DNA of 64,000 nucleotides from Stratiolaelaps scimitus (taxonomy: Eukaryota > Arthropoda > Arachnida > Mesostigmata > Laelapidae). This document shows, in pieces, positions 1 to 14,293 of this stretch. Positions within the stretch are counted from its first letter, which is position 1. Each line of letters starts with the position of its first letter. Location of the stretch: the NCBI GenBank assembly GCA_019614645.1, contig JABWDB010000001.1, forward strand, positions 24,421,501 through 24,485,500, written 5' to 3'. The position numbers and the translations under genes were made by a program. A model generated the notes under the pieces. The model was not told the origin of the DNA and ran no database searches. It saw only the letters and a list, made by a program, of their open reading frames with translations.

Positions 1-1440
1 TAAAGCATGTGCGCTATAGTTAAGCGAACCGTTGGGGGCAGGCAACACGAGACAGCCGACACACGATTTCTTTCAAACGAAATAGCAAGAAAGGCGCAAA
101 TTCGTAAAGTATACGACATAGAAGAAGTTGGCAAAACTATGAAGAAGGAAACATCGTAACCTAAAAACAAAATGGCAAAAAGAGAGCCGCACTGCATACG
201 CTGCAAAGCTAACTTTACTTAGACATGTATAAGTTGTATTGAAAATTATATCCAGAATGCTGGGCCTGCAGCAGAGAAAAAACTGATCATTATTATTACC
301 GTAAGCGAATGTGCGCTGGGGTCCGGTTTCCCTACAAGCGAGTGTAAGGTATCACGGAGCGCCCGAGTGTTTAAAGGGATGAGGCTGAATTCGCCAGACG
401 AGGGCAGCGCAAGCTACAACGAATAACATGCCTTGCCTCGTGGCGCGTAAATTCAATCAATCAGGTTTCCGAGTCTCCAGAAGCTTGGGAAATTGTACCT
501 TCTGCCAAATCCTTATCCAACATATTCATTATTTCAAAATATCGTCTGGGCGAAATTGAACAGTTAAGCTTAGCCGCATGAATTTGTAATGAACTGCTCC
601 ACGAGCTTATGGAATTACATGTTCACTGAGCGAAGCTGCCTTCCGAGTTGTCGAGCAATGGTAAAGGATTGCGGATATCGACTCCGGTATATTCTATCCG
701 TATAGAACGAATTCGCGGTGGTGCAACGACAAATCATCAACATCACACGCAATAGAAAACAGAGAAAGATCATAGGGGATCATATTTTTCATCCACTTAG
801 TGACTGCTCCAACAACGAGTTAGTGTCAGCAGCGACTGGTTCAGGGAGTCGCATTTCGTTGTATAATACAACAATATTCATCTGCAGCATCCGAACGCTT
901 CTGTATCTGCATCGTTTTGATCTTTACCATTTGATGAAATGAGCATTTTGATAATTATTCCATAAAAATCAAGAGGAAATTGTAGGGTTCAACTTCTGAT
1001 TATTTGACCTTGGCCCTGGACCCTTGTTTCAAGTTTGCGAGTTCTACCTTGCCCTGATGTACTATCGCAGCTAATTAGAACACCGTACGCGCAAAACATC
1101 GTGCTAAATTATTCGCAACGTCGCAACAGAAATCAGAACAGCAGATCGCTCATCTATATATGGCTCGCATATAGGGCATACACCGTTACGCCGACAGAGT
1201 GGGATAAAGCTAGGAACTAGGCGGGGTATAGCTCCACCAATTGACGGCTAAGCTACCTAACAGCTTAGGGAAAAATAGTCCTCCAATACAACAGACGATT
1301 TTCTACGATCCACATAGAAACTCTGGGAGGAACTCGATGTCTTACAAATTAGTTTATATCTCACTGAAAGTATGCATGTGATCGCCATTACATTACACGG
1401 TTTATTATCGATTTACATACAACCAGAATTGCTATAACGG
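1..1440. other. no gene seen
   Basis: Mixed-composition sequence without convincing open frames, repeats or RNA genes. Short frames at 718-942 and 1035-1220 have no splice or homology support. Confidence 0.5.
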
Positions 1441-3600
1441 TCAGGGTGTGGCAGCAGAACCAAAAGTTGAGAGGTCCCGTAGAGTTCAATGCTCATATAG
1501 TTGTCTTCTTAACGATCCGGCGGCCAACTGGTCCCAAATCCGAACCTTTCAATTCGCGCCCTGCCTTGCCCCCGCCGATGCTAGCACTCAGCAGCCTGCA
1601 CCCCATCCTTGTACACATGCGCTTGCCTCTTCACCCTCCTGCTTCATGGTCCCACTTAGCTTTCCTGTAGGCTAATTGGAACGGCGTCGTTTGGAAGCCA
1701 CTGCATTCGTGGTGAGCCTTCTATCCCTTCAAGCTATTGCGGCGTTCAGTACGCTTCGCCACCTTCATTCGTAGCTCTGTGTAGTCCTCCTAGAGACCCC
1801 TCCTCTCTCTCTCTCTCTCGTTCGCGTCTATCCTTCTCTGCCTCTCTTATCGCTGAGAACGTTCCTTTTCAACTTAGTCCAGCTCACCTAGCGTCGTCTG
1901 GCTTTACTCGCCCGTATGGCTAGGACCGGAGCCGGACTAAAGCGAACCACGCCGGACCAACGATCGATTGCCATGCCACCAAAAGGACGGACCATCCATG
2001 TTTTCCTCGCGTTTACGAGCCCTACGATAGTTAGCTGGTGGCTTGGAGCTGTAGGAACGAGCTCAACAGAGGCAGTAGTATTATAGTAGCAGCAACAGTA
2101 CCCGCGGCCGCATCTGAACCTTCCTCTGAACGTCTGCCATCGTGGCTTGCTTTCCTGCCTGTGATTTCCTCTCTTCTCTATGGCAGCAGGGCTTGGTACT
2201 CGGAGGGCGCGACCCTCGCTTGCGTCCCTCAATACGGCCAGCTCTGCCTGTCCGCCGCAAACACACATAAAAGACCCTTCTCTTAGCATGTGCCCCCGTC
2301 ACCCCGAACCACCCCGCTATTAATAGATAGAGTCGTTCCTTTCTGGCTCACCATGTCTCTCTCTCTCTCTTGCATTAACCCTTCATCCGAGCCTTAGCCG
2401 TTTTCCTCTCTCTCTCGTTCACACCGGTGCTGAAGTGAGTGGAAACTACCCCTTCTTCTATTTCTACATTGAGGGTTCTTTTGCCGAAGAATTACCCCAT
2501 GCCCGTATCTTCGCTCCAGCCACTCGCCACTAGCAGTCCGGTCTTCGCCGGTGCTTCGTTTGCGGTCAGGGCGGTGCAGGCCAGCCCGCCACAGTGCGCG
2601 TAAGCCATCGTCGATCCACCTGGCGGCGGCGGCGGCGGCGGCGGCGACGATACCGACATGACGACAGAAGCGACTAGGCCAGCATACAGCGGGGGGCTTA
2701 GGTGCAGAGAGAGGTCGATGAATCCTACTGACAGATAGGAAACGAGTACTGGACTGGCGGACTGTGCCATGCCTCGTAGCGACCTTCTCTTCAATACATG
2801 CAGAGACACACAAAAACATCACGAAGAAAAAGCGAAACACTTTTTTGCTTAGTAACCAGCCTGCCCTGCTTACGTGCACTGCCCATCTTACCTTTGCACA
2901 CATGAACAAATCGTTCATCTTGCATACAATCTTATATCGATTCTGTGCGAATCAGCATTGAGTAGAGTGACAGCGGAATATCGTAGCGGCATGTATTGCC
3001 ATTATCAATGCGCAATGCATTGATTAAGCATCCGAACCATTGATGCCGACCTAAACCAATGCGGGCTGGCCGTGTCCCAAGGGAGCGCAGATCTGAGAGA
3101 GGCGAATCCTATACATTGACGATGAGAACGAGAAAGAGAAACGTGTTCTGCCCATCATCCAGCTGCTCCCATTGCACACACAGACACACACATCGACTAA
3201 CCTCGAAGGTGTAGTATGGAACGAGTACGTTATTCTAAATGGTTGTTGAGCTTGTGCTGGTGTAACACAGGTGGCGGAGATAGCTGCAGGAACTGTTCGC
3301 CACATGAAGTGCAGGTGTACATTATCTGCGTGTGCATCGATCAACATCAGTACATCGTCAATCAGTCCGAATATATGGCTGCAAATTCGTCGGAGTTGCT
3401 GTGCAGGCCGGCCTTTGCGCTTCGCCGTCCTTTCAGGAGGATTTGGAGGCTGAAACCACACACGGGCGTCGTATATATATATATATATGTATATGTAGAC
3501 CAGGCATGGGACGACAATGCAAGAACAGCTCACGACATGTCACGCAAAATGTGTGTGCTATGAAACGTGTTTTTTTCCGCTGGAATACTTGAAAGTCGTA
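1441..3600. other. GC-richer, low-complexity zone
   Basis: Contains CT tracts (1803-1819, 2356-2371), a GGC array (2622-2646) and a TA array near 3472-3496. Overlapping frames on both strands (e.g. 1888-2289, 2394-2918) are Arg/Cys/Ser-rich and follow from base composition. A 5' UTR or promoter region is possible but unproven. Confidence 0.4.
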
Positions 3601-4038
3601 CCGTTTTTTTCCTGTGCTAAACCTTTACCCGTTCGCGTCGTATCGGGAATGTATTGAAACGATCGTGTGGCACATCACACGAAACAGTGGTTAGAATATG
3701 CGGCACGGGAGTTACTACTCATTCGGAGGGAAGAGACAGAAACGGATCGGGATGTGGCGAGAAGGGCTGGTCATTCAACCTTTTCCGGGAATTCCCCGGG
3801 AATCAACTTTGGAGAAACCTCGCATTTCCGAAAAACCACAGCTGAGACTGCTAATGATTTTCACTCCTCCGAAAACCCGAGTGATACGAATGGCGTCGGG
3901 TCGATTCGGCCCGTAATGACTGTCGCACACTCAATCCCTTCTAGAATGAATCCGTCAAAACGCCGGGCTATAGTATCGCACCAGATCCGGCTTGGTGGCA
4001 AATTGTCTATCAAAGCATTGTCGACACTAGATGACTGA
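3594..4038 (+). CDS. long open frame of about 148 codons, coding status uncertain
   Basis: Stop-free from 3594 to TGA at 4036-4038, preceded by a plausible acceptor (GCTGGAATACTTGAAAG). The translation contains a charged, helix-like stretch (HHTKQWLEYAARELLLIRRE) and a polar second half. The minus strand is open over 3861-4058, so the strand is ambiguous. A frame of this length is expected several times by chance in 64 kb. No family recognised. Confidence 0.15.
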
Positions 4039-7000
4039 GTTCGTTTCGGGGATAGCACTGATTATTGTCAGTTTAAAGGACAACGTTCTCAGTAATTTCG
4101 TGTCGAGCTGTAGCTGTGGCTTTGGAAAGCGCCTATCCCACCGCATTGCTATGGAGGCTGTGCACTCCACTGAGATGCCGGAGCCTTGATAACTAGAATC
4201 GTCAGGTATGATATCATGTAATTTATATTATAGTTAGAAGTAGATGAACTGTTATAGTTCAAAGTAAACGAAATTGTTTCATCTCCATACAAAACTCGTC
4301 GTAGAGATCAACGCAGTGCAGGCGCATCAGAGACGACTCTTCGATCCTGGCTTTGTTGCTGTGACGCGAGCGAGCAATTTGCGGCAAACTATAATATATA
4401 CGATGTGAACGTCAGAACTGATGTTTCTAGTCCCGCACAGAAAATAAACTTTGCTCGCGGCACTCGCGGCATTATAACGACCGCTCGTATGTACATAAGA
4501 ACTAAGGGAACTTCCCAATAAGAATTTTATGTTGAATGTTGTCTTATACAGCTATCCCGTAGTTTTATACTAAACAAATACCTCCCCATGGTAACTAGCC
4601 AGGAACAGTCCCTAGAGATGAACTTATACGCGGCATAAGAAAAAAAAAGATCCGATGTATGTGCTAATAAATGCTGGATGCAGTCTAATCGAATCACGAG
4701 AAATATCTTCACAAACAACAACGTGCTTCTCGTTAACCCAAAATAAACAAGGATTCGACTGCACACGACAAAGACTAGCCGCGTATACCTATCCGCCTCC
4801 TTCACTGCCCCGTCATCTTCTTTACCATCCGGATGAGAGCTCTTGTCGCTGGTGGTTCTCGCGTCCGCCGCGTCATAATGTGTTCTTTAGGGCAGCCATG
4901 AAGCCCCACCGACAGTGGCTGCGTTACTTGAGGGAGCCGTTGCACATTCAGCAGGAACACGCACCGTTGTCTGTTTAAGGTACGATTTGGCACGACGATA
5001 GCGACACACCCTGGCAGTCAAACTGGCAGAAGAAATTCGACGGAGTTCCTTCGATCGGGTCTCCCGGGAAGATACAATGAGCACCATGTAGCCTCAAAAG
5101 CGAATCGTTTGGAATCGTCTGTCGCACTGATGCTGCTTCTGATGATGCGGATAGTCGAGAGATAGCGTGGAACGTACATGAAAGAGTCCGACCACTGCAC
5201 AATCACAATAGCCTGTGAGTACGGGGCGTTCACAGCGCTGGTCAGACAGGCAGCTAGATGTTCTGTTCATCGCACCTCGAAGTCAGGTTGCGGTTGCTGT
5301 TGGCAGCCACCTGTTCCTATCCCGCCACCCAGGCAGCAGTCCTCCCTCCGCACCATTTGGAACATTTTCCACCATTGCTTGTTCCCCATTCTCATTCTGT
5401 GATATTTTACCTCTCCTGTGAAGCCACCGAGGCCCTTGTTTACCAGTGGCGCCGAGAAAGGCGCATGAGGTTCGGGGAGCCGAGGGAAAAAACCCCACGA
5501 GAGGGAGGGAGAGTCTGAAGTAGAGATAGACAGAGCGGAGAATGAGGACAGACGAGATGGCTTATTATTGTACTCAACCTCAATAGCAGTGACTACGGGA
5601 CCTGTAGGAAGCTACAAAAGCGGCAGATCTTTCCTCTTCCAACTGCAGGTGGCTCCGCTGCTGACGTTGGTGATAACGTCCGCGTCCCTCCTGCGCACTC
5701 AACTCAGGCTACGAGTTTGCTGCGTGCCCAGCTGAGGGCGGCCATTGCCGCCAGACTCTTGTAGTATCTACTCCCGTTCGCTGCTTCAACTGAGTACCGA
5801 CTCTATGCCCCTCCAAAGAGAAGAAAATTTGGAGACACAATAAAGAAGGGACATAGGTGGAAGCCCTGCAGCTGCGAGTGCAAGGCCGCACGAAGTCACT
5901 CGGCAGGACAACTCCACAACCGCAGGTCTAGCGTCTCTCCAACTTGTGCTTAACTCTTGGACCCGAACGATAAGGGCGCGGCGGATGAGAAATTGTTCTC
6001 GGCGCTGCTAATGAAGGATGCGACTTTCCGCTACCTTCTTTTGCTCGCCCCTCAAGTATTCACTGTAGGTGTGCACAAAATCATGATACAAGTGCCAACA
6101 TGGCAGATAGTGTTAGCTGGTCCGCTTGGAACTCTCTCGATGTTGGACACCGTTCTGGACTGATATGATTCAATCTAATGATAGTAATAATAATGATAAT
6201 AGAGTGGACAACGCGAACATCTGCTGATACATTGCTGATACGCTTGCCCGACAAAGAGCACATCACGATAATAAACAGCCTCTACATCGATGTGACTCTC
6301 AGGGCTGCGATATGTGCTCAGTCGGGTCACTGACATGATAAAGATGATTAACGAATATATGATATTAATTGGCAGGATAAATTCGGGTAATACTTATGTG
6401 CACTCAACTATACACACAATGTTTGCAGTGAGTCTATGTTAGAATCGGACGTTTGCTGCAGTTTGCTTCTCTCTCTCTCTCTCTCTGTAACACAAACATT
6501 TGACGGAAGGCCACAGAATTGACGGGAGCGAGGTTAGACCATGCTCAAGATCGGGCCGTTCATTTTCCAAAAAATAGAAATCTTGAAGAATGATGTGCTG
6601 CCCACGTAAACCCGTGTAACAACGCAGTTCTTAAAAGTTGGCCAAGGTGAATATTAAAGGAAACTTTCCTTGGGCGGGAATATAAGCCAGGGCATTTTAA
6701 AATTACCCTAAAAAACTGGAGAAGTTGTGTTGCAAACTTGAGTCGTGTTTACAAAGTTTTTAACATTTGATGAACTGCACATACGTTGCCTATTTATTTT
6801 GAAATGAACTCCGCTAACGTTATATCCTATGCTACCATTCTAACGAGAGTTATAAAAGCAGTTGGACAGCACACACTCTATTTTCGAGAAGGATGTCGAA
6901 TGCTGTGCATTTTTCTACCTAGTCCACAATATAATTATTTCAGTACAAAGCTAAACGAACATAATGTTACTACCTCTGAATAGCAGAAGCCCATACGCCT

Positions 7001-7300
7001 CACCCTCGAGTCTACATCACAGAGAGAACAGAGAATAACACACCGTGTAGGACCTCTATCTATATGTTATTAGCTACTATTGCAAAAGTGCTTTTGTGAA
7101 TGCCTATTGCCAGCTGAGACAGAGCATCTAAGACAGCGACGCAGAAGCAACAGCGCTAACAGTCGGTAGCAGAAAATGTTTCCAAATTGATTTACCTTAC
7201 TTAACTCGAGCTCATCTCATTTCTGTCTGCGAGACGATCCCGCTAGTAGCAATTTCACTGCGATCCGAAATAAAGATTCATCATACGTCGTTGTGTTAGT
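4039..7300. other. no gene seen
   Basis: Short frames on both strands at 4.8-5.5 kb without splice-site support, and a CT tract at 6468-6486. The interval 5.2-5.9 kb is locally GC-richer. Nothing identifiable. Confidence 0.45.
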
Positions 7301-9400
7301 CACTCTGATACTCCCGAAGGGGATGAAACGCTGAGCAGGGCGGCCCGGTCTGCATTGCATCTATCTACAGCCGTTCAGAGAGCCAGTGTAAGCGCTATCC
7401 TGAAAGGCAGAACCGGCTGAACAAGCTGGAACGAGCGATCCAGAGATGAAACAACAAAAGAAAAGGGGAGACAACACGAGGGCAGGCGTCGATACTATTC
7501 AACATCACAGTGCAACCAGCTTACGAGTGGTCTGGTGCCCTTGTGCTCAGCAAAGCTCCATTCCCCCTATCTATCTACAGATCGCTGTCCCTGGGTGAGC
7601 GTGTGTGCTCCTCGTGTGTGCGACTTTGACAAGCGTAGACAACGACGAAGGGCGGCGTCAGCGATAGTCGCCCAAACTTGTTGTTTCTCGATTTCAACTA
7701 CAGGCTTACTACATTCGTGTAGCCAGAAGTCGCTCGTCCTTCGTGCATTTCCCGTCTCCCTACAACCAAGCGTTTATTTGCCCCTCGAGTTAGAAAACAT
7801 CCCCAAGAGATATTCTCCAGTCTCATGCGAACCCTAACAAAATGCTATTCCTGCCCCTGATTGAGATGTGCGGCGCTCACATACAAGCAAACCTATTCGT
7901 ATGATACAGTACAAATTTGCTTCATGCGCCGCGTAGCAACTGTACCGTACGTCATCGTGGGTCACCTGTGCGCACCTCTTCAAAAAGAGGTATAATATAC
8001 CCCCCTTGTCTGCTAGCCTCGCATCTCATTGGAGATGCCTCTTCTGTGCCAGCGTGTTTGCGACAGGCTAACTTTGCCGATTGCCAATGCCAGTATATTT
8101 TGCTGAGTTCTGCACCCATCACGTTCAACCATTCGGCGTTTCGTCGTTCTTTAGCGACGCCAACAGTTTGCTAGCTGTATGGAAGTCCACTTGCTCTTCT
8201 CTTGTCCGATGTCCATTTTCAGTTAGCACTCATTTTTCATACCCGCTTCCGAGCAGCCGCCGCTGCTTTCCCGGGTCGGATCCCTGGCGGGCCAGGTGCA
8301 GGCCCCTCTGCCGCGTCCAACGAGCCCTAAGCGTGTCCATGACGTCGGCGATAGCGAGCTTCGTTTGGTACGCGCGACCGACAACGATAACAAGAAGGCC
8401 TATCTCGTTGCTTCATTGCCTTCCTATGCCAGTACTACAAACCCAGTGCATTCGGAAATTCTTTTCAGCTGGCCGGACAGGCGAGCAGAGCAGTGAGAAT
8501 TGAAAGATGTGCCAAGATGGAGTCTTCCAGAGCTTCCGGCGCGACCGTGCTTCTGCCGGCCTGCGGCATGTGTACTTCATCCGTATGTGTTGTATGTCCC
8601 TTGAGCAGTGGCGTCAGCGGCCGCGCCCGCTGCTGATGTGAAATTCATGTCGTGCTTTGTCACTCGCCTAAGAGAAGAGGGATCAACTCCTCGGATAAGT
8701 CCAGCCTCAGCCAACGGTGGCGGCGGCGACGGCGGCAGTAGCGGCAGCACCCTTTCGCCATGTCGTCTCTGTGCCTGCTCTGACAGAGACCCCTCCCCCT
8801 CACAAGTCTTCCAGCGCGGAGTAGTTCCTGTCTCCAATTCCGTCCTGCCCCGCGCTTCACAGTCCCATCCCACGCACGGCGACCGCCTTCGCCAAGCTCA
8901 CCCAGCACCGCACAAGCTGTCTGCTGTCGTCGGCTTCCAGCGGGGCCGATCGTGCTGCACCGTCCTACAAAACGCCACCATGTTCCTCTGACGCCACTGC
9001 CCTGCTGGCCTCGTTCCGTGTCCCGTCGTCGTCGGGCACAAAGCTCGACTTGGTTCATCCTCTGCTCTGCCCCTCTGGGCAAAGTTGGCCAGCCTGGATC
9101 TCTCACGATTCTGTCAGGCATGCTGCAGCGGCATTCTTGCCCGAGACCGTTTGCCTCGCCTTGCCCCGACCTTGAAGTGTCTGCACACGGTTCCTCTCAC
9201 CTGCGATGAGTCAGGCCCTGAATGCCACTCCGTCAGTACCTACATCCACGACATTGGCGGAGGGCGCAGCCAATGCACGAAGTGTGCGCCCCCCGCACAT
9301 GGCGACAACCGATGCCAAAATACCGATTGTGTCTCATCCCGCGAGAGAAAAACAAAACTGACACAACATTAGCAACACTGGTGGGGACCGACTAAATGTA
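7300..9400. other. GC-richer zone with open frames on both strands
   Basis: Frames up to 153 codons (8660-9121 minus, 8608-8991 plus) overlap each other and are Arg/Gly/Ser/Cys-rich, including a short GGC-type run near 8717-8746. No domain, acceptor/donor pair or homology is visible. Could be untranslated exon or promoter DNA. Confidence 0.4.
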
Positions 9401-11534
9401 TGATCTGTTCGATTTTCTTCGTTTCTATTCGATTCTCAGGTGAGCGAACGGGATGAGAATTCGCTAGCTGGTGAAAACTTGCATTGGCACTTGCCCCAGA
9501 TCGCGTGCAACCTCCGTTGAGATAAGAAAAATAAACAGAAACGAATACATGCGCGGGGTTGCGCCGGGTCCTTCGGCACTGACTCGATCTGCAACTGCTG
9601 ACTTCTACACGACTATGTCTTGCATGCATTATATATATCCAGTCCAACGACCTGTTCTGTATACACGGATACGACTGAACCATTCGTGGCTTGTTAGCAT
9701 CCGAGCATCGCGTCCCAGCTATATTGTGTTTGTCAGGCAACTCTATTCGGCTATCGCCGTGATGATTACTATGATCATCATCATATTGTAATCTGCTTGC
9801 ACCAACGTCCAGCGGACGCCAGAATTGACGAGCATGTGGGGTTTGCCGTAGACAATATACAAGAAACAGATAAAAGTGACTTGTCGCTGCTATGTAGACT
9901 CGTACGACCGAGACGCCAAGTGGTGTATGTTATTGATCAATCGATTGTTGATGTAGTCGGCATCCGTTAATTGAGTGTCGATGAAGGTCACAGAATAGGC
10001 CGCATGAATGGATTGAGCGAGGGTCGCTATGCCTAGATCTGTGCATTTTCATAGATATTTAGATATAGTGAACATTCTGAACGCAATTAGACAGCTCTGT
10101 CAACAATGGTGTTGATCAACTCGATTCATACTCGTTGTGTGAAGGCATTATTCGGTGAAGATGCGGACTCCGTACACTCTGACGTCTACATCTTCACTGT
10201 AATATGGTTCACGCTTTGACAGGTCAATTTGATGAGTCCTTTAGATCTGCTCGTTCCAGATATAGAGCAATACAAACAAATGGAAAAACCTAGATTCGCT
10301 CGCGGAAAGCTTGATGATTCTATTCAAGTCCATAGAAAATACCATAAAAGCATAACATGTTCTCGACGTGAATATTAGTCGGGCAATTTAACTGCCGCGA
10401 TGGTAAAGCAGATAAGCTGCCGGCAGTATCAACGACGACCCCGACGTTCCTGATGTCCTCCCGGGCTGGGTTTTTGACAGTCATTTCGTGACGTCTATTC
10501 AGCCGTAAATGGCAGCCCGCCGTACACCTTTCCATAGCCACTTTGGATAACATTATATTATCCCCTTAATAAAAGTTTATTCAAATGACATGAGCACTGG
10601 AAAATATCGTGTACTACGAAAATTGCATGAAAAACAAATGGTGCCCTCTCGATAAATTCATTTCGACAGTGGAAGTGAAGCAATGTCATTATATAGGTAC
10701 ATGACCTACGACCTAATAACCATCAGCTAAGCTATAACCCTAGGGCATTATTAGCCTTGATGAACTAAATAATTTGCTGCACCCTGTATCCTGCCTTGGG
10801 AAAACAGGTGCAAGAGACAGATTTGTAATGTTGAAATAGATTCCCCCATTAATTCTCGCGCCAAGCTGAGCAACAACTACCCAAGCGCTGCCCTGCCATG
10901 GATCACGGTACGGCGACTTGAGGAGCTAAGCGCAATGCAATGAACGCAGAATTGTAGATCCTTACAAAATGTCACACAGTTCCAGGCCGGATCGAGCCCC
11001 ATGATCGGGCGAGTAATCCTATTAAGTGCGCTAGCAGACAAAGTGATTTATGCGCAGTAAAAGTTTATAGTCGAATGGTGGAGTGTACACAGGGCCAATT
11101 TTGTAGAGTGGCCAGAGGTCGAGGAGGAGACAATTCTATTTAGAAATAAAATACATAAATGTCCAATAGTTTTCCACAACTGGATGGTTAGAATAATAAT
11201 CATAATCATAGCAAGAATCGAGAACACACTCCAGCTAAAGGAGGACTGTTCTCGTGAGTGCAGTTTCCTACGACAGCTAGAATTTGGTACGCCTTCAAGT
11301 TGTGAAGAAGAATACAAATGTGATGTACGCCTTCAATACGAACATTGATTAAGTGACATACGGTGACTGGCTATAGCCTATCTATTAAGCGATTGAATTT
11401 TGTTTAAGGTTGATTGGCAAACTTCATTTTGCGCGAGTCACCTTATGGTGACACTTTTGGCATTCAACTGTACGGCAAAGGGGTATCTAGCTTTGTATGT
11501 GTTTTTGTTTGCCAAAGAGGGCGTTTCGGTTTAG

Positions 11535-11683
11535 GCTGGCCGTGTTTCTCGAGAATCACCCAGAAGTCGGACATCATAACCCGGTGACTCGATACCATAA
11601 AACGGATAACGATCACGCGAACTACACCACATTGTTCTCCTTGTCGTTGGAGTTTCAGTACAAAAAAAAATCAATAACTCCAG
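11535..11683 (+). CDS. candidate internal exon (49 codons), function unknown
   Basis: A pyrimidine-rich acceptor (GGCGTTTCGGTTTAG) precedes an open frame to a weak GTATTC donor. The peptide is polar and His/Asn-rich (LAVFLENHPEVGHHNPVTRY, DNDHANYTTLFSLSLEFQYK). No homologue recognised, and the donor is poor. Confidence 0.15.
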
Positions 11684-13593
11684 GTATTCAGCCAATGACG
11701 ATCGGCAGGTATCATGTAACGATTTAAACGACCCAAAAAGCGGCTGGAAGCAATTAAAGGCAATGTTGACGAATTTCACTATGAATCTTCCGCGAATTGA
11801 GATGGACTCCTCGTATAATATCGTGTAGGCATTCTATAATATTCGATGAGACATGCAGCCACTCAGGTGTAGACGAAACGCTGCATTGGCCGCATTAATC
11901 GTACTAGGCGTAATAATCTTATTCTATTAATCGACGCAAGCAATGATTTTTAAAAGTAAGAATATAAATAGCATACCTATTTCGCAAGCAGCTGAATGCG
12001 AATGGCAGAGTCTCGAGGAACCTAGCCAAGACCCGAGTTATCATTGAAATCTCATTGGGCGTTTCGAACGTGACACACGCTTACGAGTCTCTTACCAAAG
12101 TTTGACAGCTTCGGAACTAGCGTTCTCTCCAATAATCTCTCAGTTTTTTGCGACTGACACACACTTAAACAGTGAATAAAGTCGAAAAATAATCTTCGAG
12201 AACGACAAACAGTGCCTAACGCTTCCCAGCGCGCTGGGAGTTAACCGCAGTTTGCCGTCCTCTGAGATCACGTACAGTGCGAGTTATTATTTTTCTTTTC
12301 AAGACATACTTATCGTTATCTTAAAGGTGTACGTACGTAACGACAACAGATAAACATTGCTGAGCCGGTTACCTTCGAGACAGTCAAAACGCTGATTAGT
12401 CTAACACAGGTTCGCGTTACTCTCCGGACACCCCTGCTAACTCAGCTACGGCTGGCTGGCTGGAAAAGACGATCTATCTGGCGTGCATTTTTCAGATTAC
12501 ACCGCAGTACCGCAATTGCGCGCGCTGGCTAATTTTGAAATTCGATTGTACGGTGATTTTCAAATATGAAACGAGAATACATAAACGGGGATGAACAGCG
12601 CGGCAAAATTTAATCTTGTTTGAGTGGGCAGACAGATCGATCGGATTGGATCCGGTGTTTCTTTTCTTCAGGGAACGTTCCCATGGCTTAGCTGTTGCAC
12701 ACGTCGTGATCTAGTTACGCAGTTATCACTTCATGTACCATATATTAATTAGATTGATATTCAACCTATTTCAAGTGTTCACTACATGTTTCCTGATCAC
12801 AGGATATACTTAGTATATAATTATATAATTACATGGCATATTTTAGAAACTGATACAACCATGAGCTTTCTCCTGAGGCATTTTGTTCCATGAATCTAAT
12901 AATGATAATATCTCAAGCTCTCTATTACATTCGTCACGACAAAACAATCCAGCCGAAGGAAGAAAATCGTGTCGGCCAGTGTCGGAGCTCTACATTGTCT
13001 CTAATGTAATGGGATATAAAGCAAACACGTCTGGCAGAACTCATTTAGCGTAGACCGAACTCCAATAAGGCCAAGTCGTTCGCGACTATTCAAGGGGATT
13101 CAAACTAGCGAGCAAACCAGCCTAGTTCGACCTTTCCAATAAATACTCATTCGCGGCCGCTTTCAATCTGCTGGCTTGTCACACAAAAACGCGATCGGAA
13201 TCTTCTTCAGTGGAGGCCGGGACACGATAACTAGATCGAAGCGCACGGGATCTGCTATATCTAAAATCCTAGCACAGAGCAGACCCTGGCACAGAATCCC
13301 AGCATAGTCAGAAATTCGTCATTAATAGTTTATTTCACCTTTTCGCGCTCTACTTGCCACTGTAATTGCCTCGTAATCTTGCTCATTTTGCAATGGAGCA
13401 GGAAATCAGTGGAGATATATCCAGCTCCGCCACCCAATGATCATAAAGTTAGATATTATTTCTTTTTTATACAGCCAGAAAAACCTCTTGTGAGTATTTC
13501 CCTCATGGTTATCGCGAATCCAGGTTGGACTCATAGTCAACAGCTGAGCTAAGATGGGATACATTACTCATATTTGCTTGTTCGGTATATACA

Positions 13594-13614
13594 CATATAT
13601 ATATATATATATAT
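13594..13614. repeat. TA microsatellite
   Basis: Perfect alternating AT tract. Confidence 0.93.
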
Positions 13615-14068
13615 GTATAGTCAGATAGTTAGTTTCCTTCCGGGCAACCAACGAATCGGACACAGAAACTGGTTCATTCACCCGGGCATGACGCTACCCG
13701 TACAATGTAGGCAAGGCCGGACAATCGCGTTAACAGTCGCAATCAGGGGACAATTTCGCCTGAAGGTATGCATTACGCTGCTAATGGTATTGTGAGTAAA
13801 AATAATCTTATAAGGGTTTGGCTTCGAGCGAAAAGAGGTGAAACCTCATGCAAACTGTTCAATGGATTTCTAGGACATTATGTAGATGTAAACACCGCTA
13901 GACATTGTTGCCCGCAATCTTACCATGAAGCGCACCTGTTAATTAGCGAAATTTCAATGTCATAGTACCGCAATAATAATAATACCAATTTCAATAGTTG
14001 CGTACCGCGCCTTGCATTTGGGCAGCGGGCAGATCAAATTTACTGGGTGGTAGAAACAACTCGCTTAC

Positions 14069-14293
14069 GGGCACGTTAGCGTTTGGTCGTAACTGGGTAT
14101 TAATGCATTCTGCGAGTTGACAAAATACATTATAACAGAGAAGGGCTGAACAGCTCTAGTGTAGTTCGCCAGGCCGAAAACGAATCTAACTGTAAAATGG
14201 ATCCACAATTCATTTGTGTTGTCCAGCGTAGTCGAGTAACTATTCAAATGAACAACATCATCCTCGCCATCCGCCTTCATGGCCGAAAGCATC
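14069..14293 (-). CDS. candidate internal or first exon (74 codons), function unknown
   Basis: The minus-strand frame runs from an acceptor (CCGAATGACATCTAG) to a GTAAGC donor. It contains two early Met codons, an acidic stretch (KADGEDDVVHL) and beta-like hydrophobic segments (ELWIHFTVRFVFGL, PFSVIMYFV). No family recognised. The neighbouring minus frame at 14294-14503 abuts it in another phase, and no phase-compatible donor was found to join them. Confidence 0.2.

Larger units (their letters stand above)
9401..14060. other. intron- or intergenic-like DNA
   Basis: Apart from the candidate exon at 11.5 kb there are no supported genes, and 12.0-13.5 kb has almost no frames over 60 codons. A TA array lies at 13594-13614. 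Confidence 0.5.

Noticed and set aside
8608..9121. Overlapping 127- and 153-codon frames on opposite strands
   Set aside because: Length follows from low stop frequency in GC-rich sequence; the peptides are Arg/Gly/Ser-rich with no motif.
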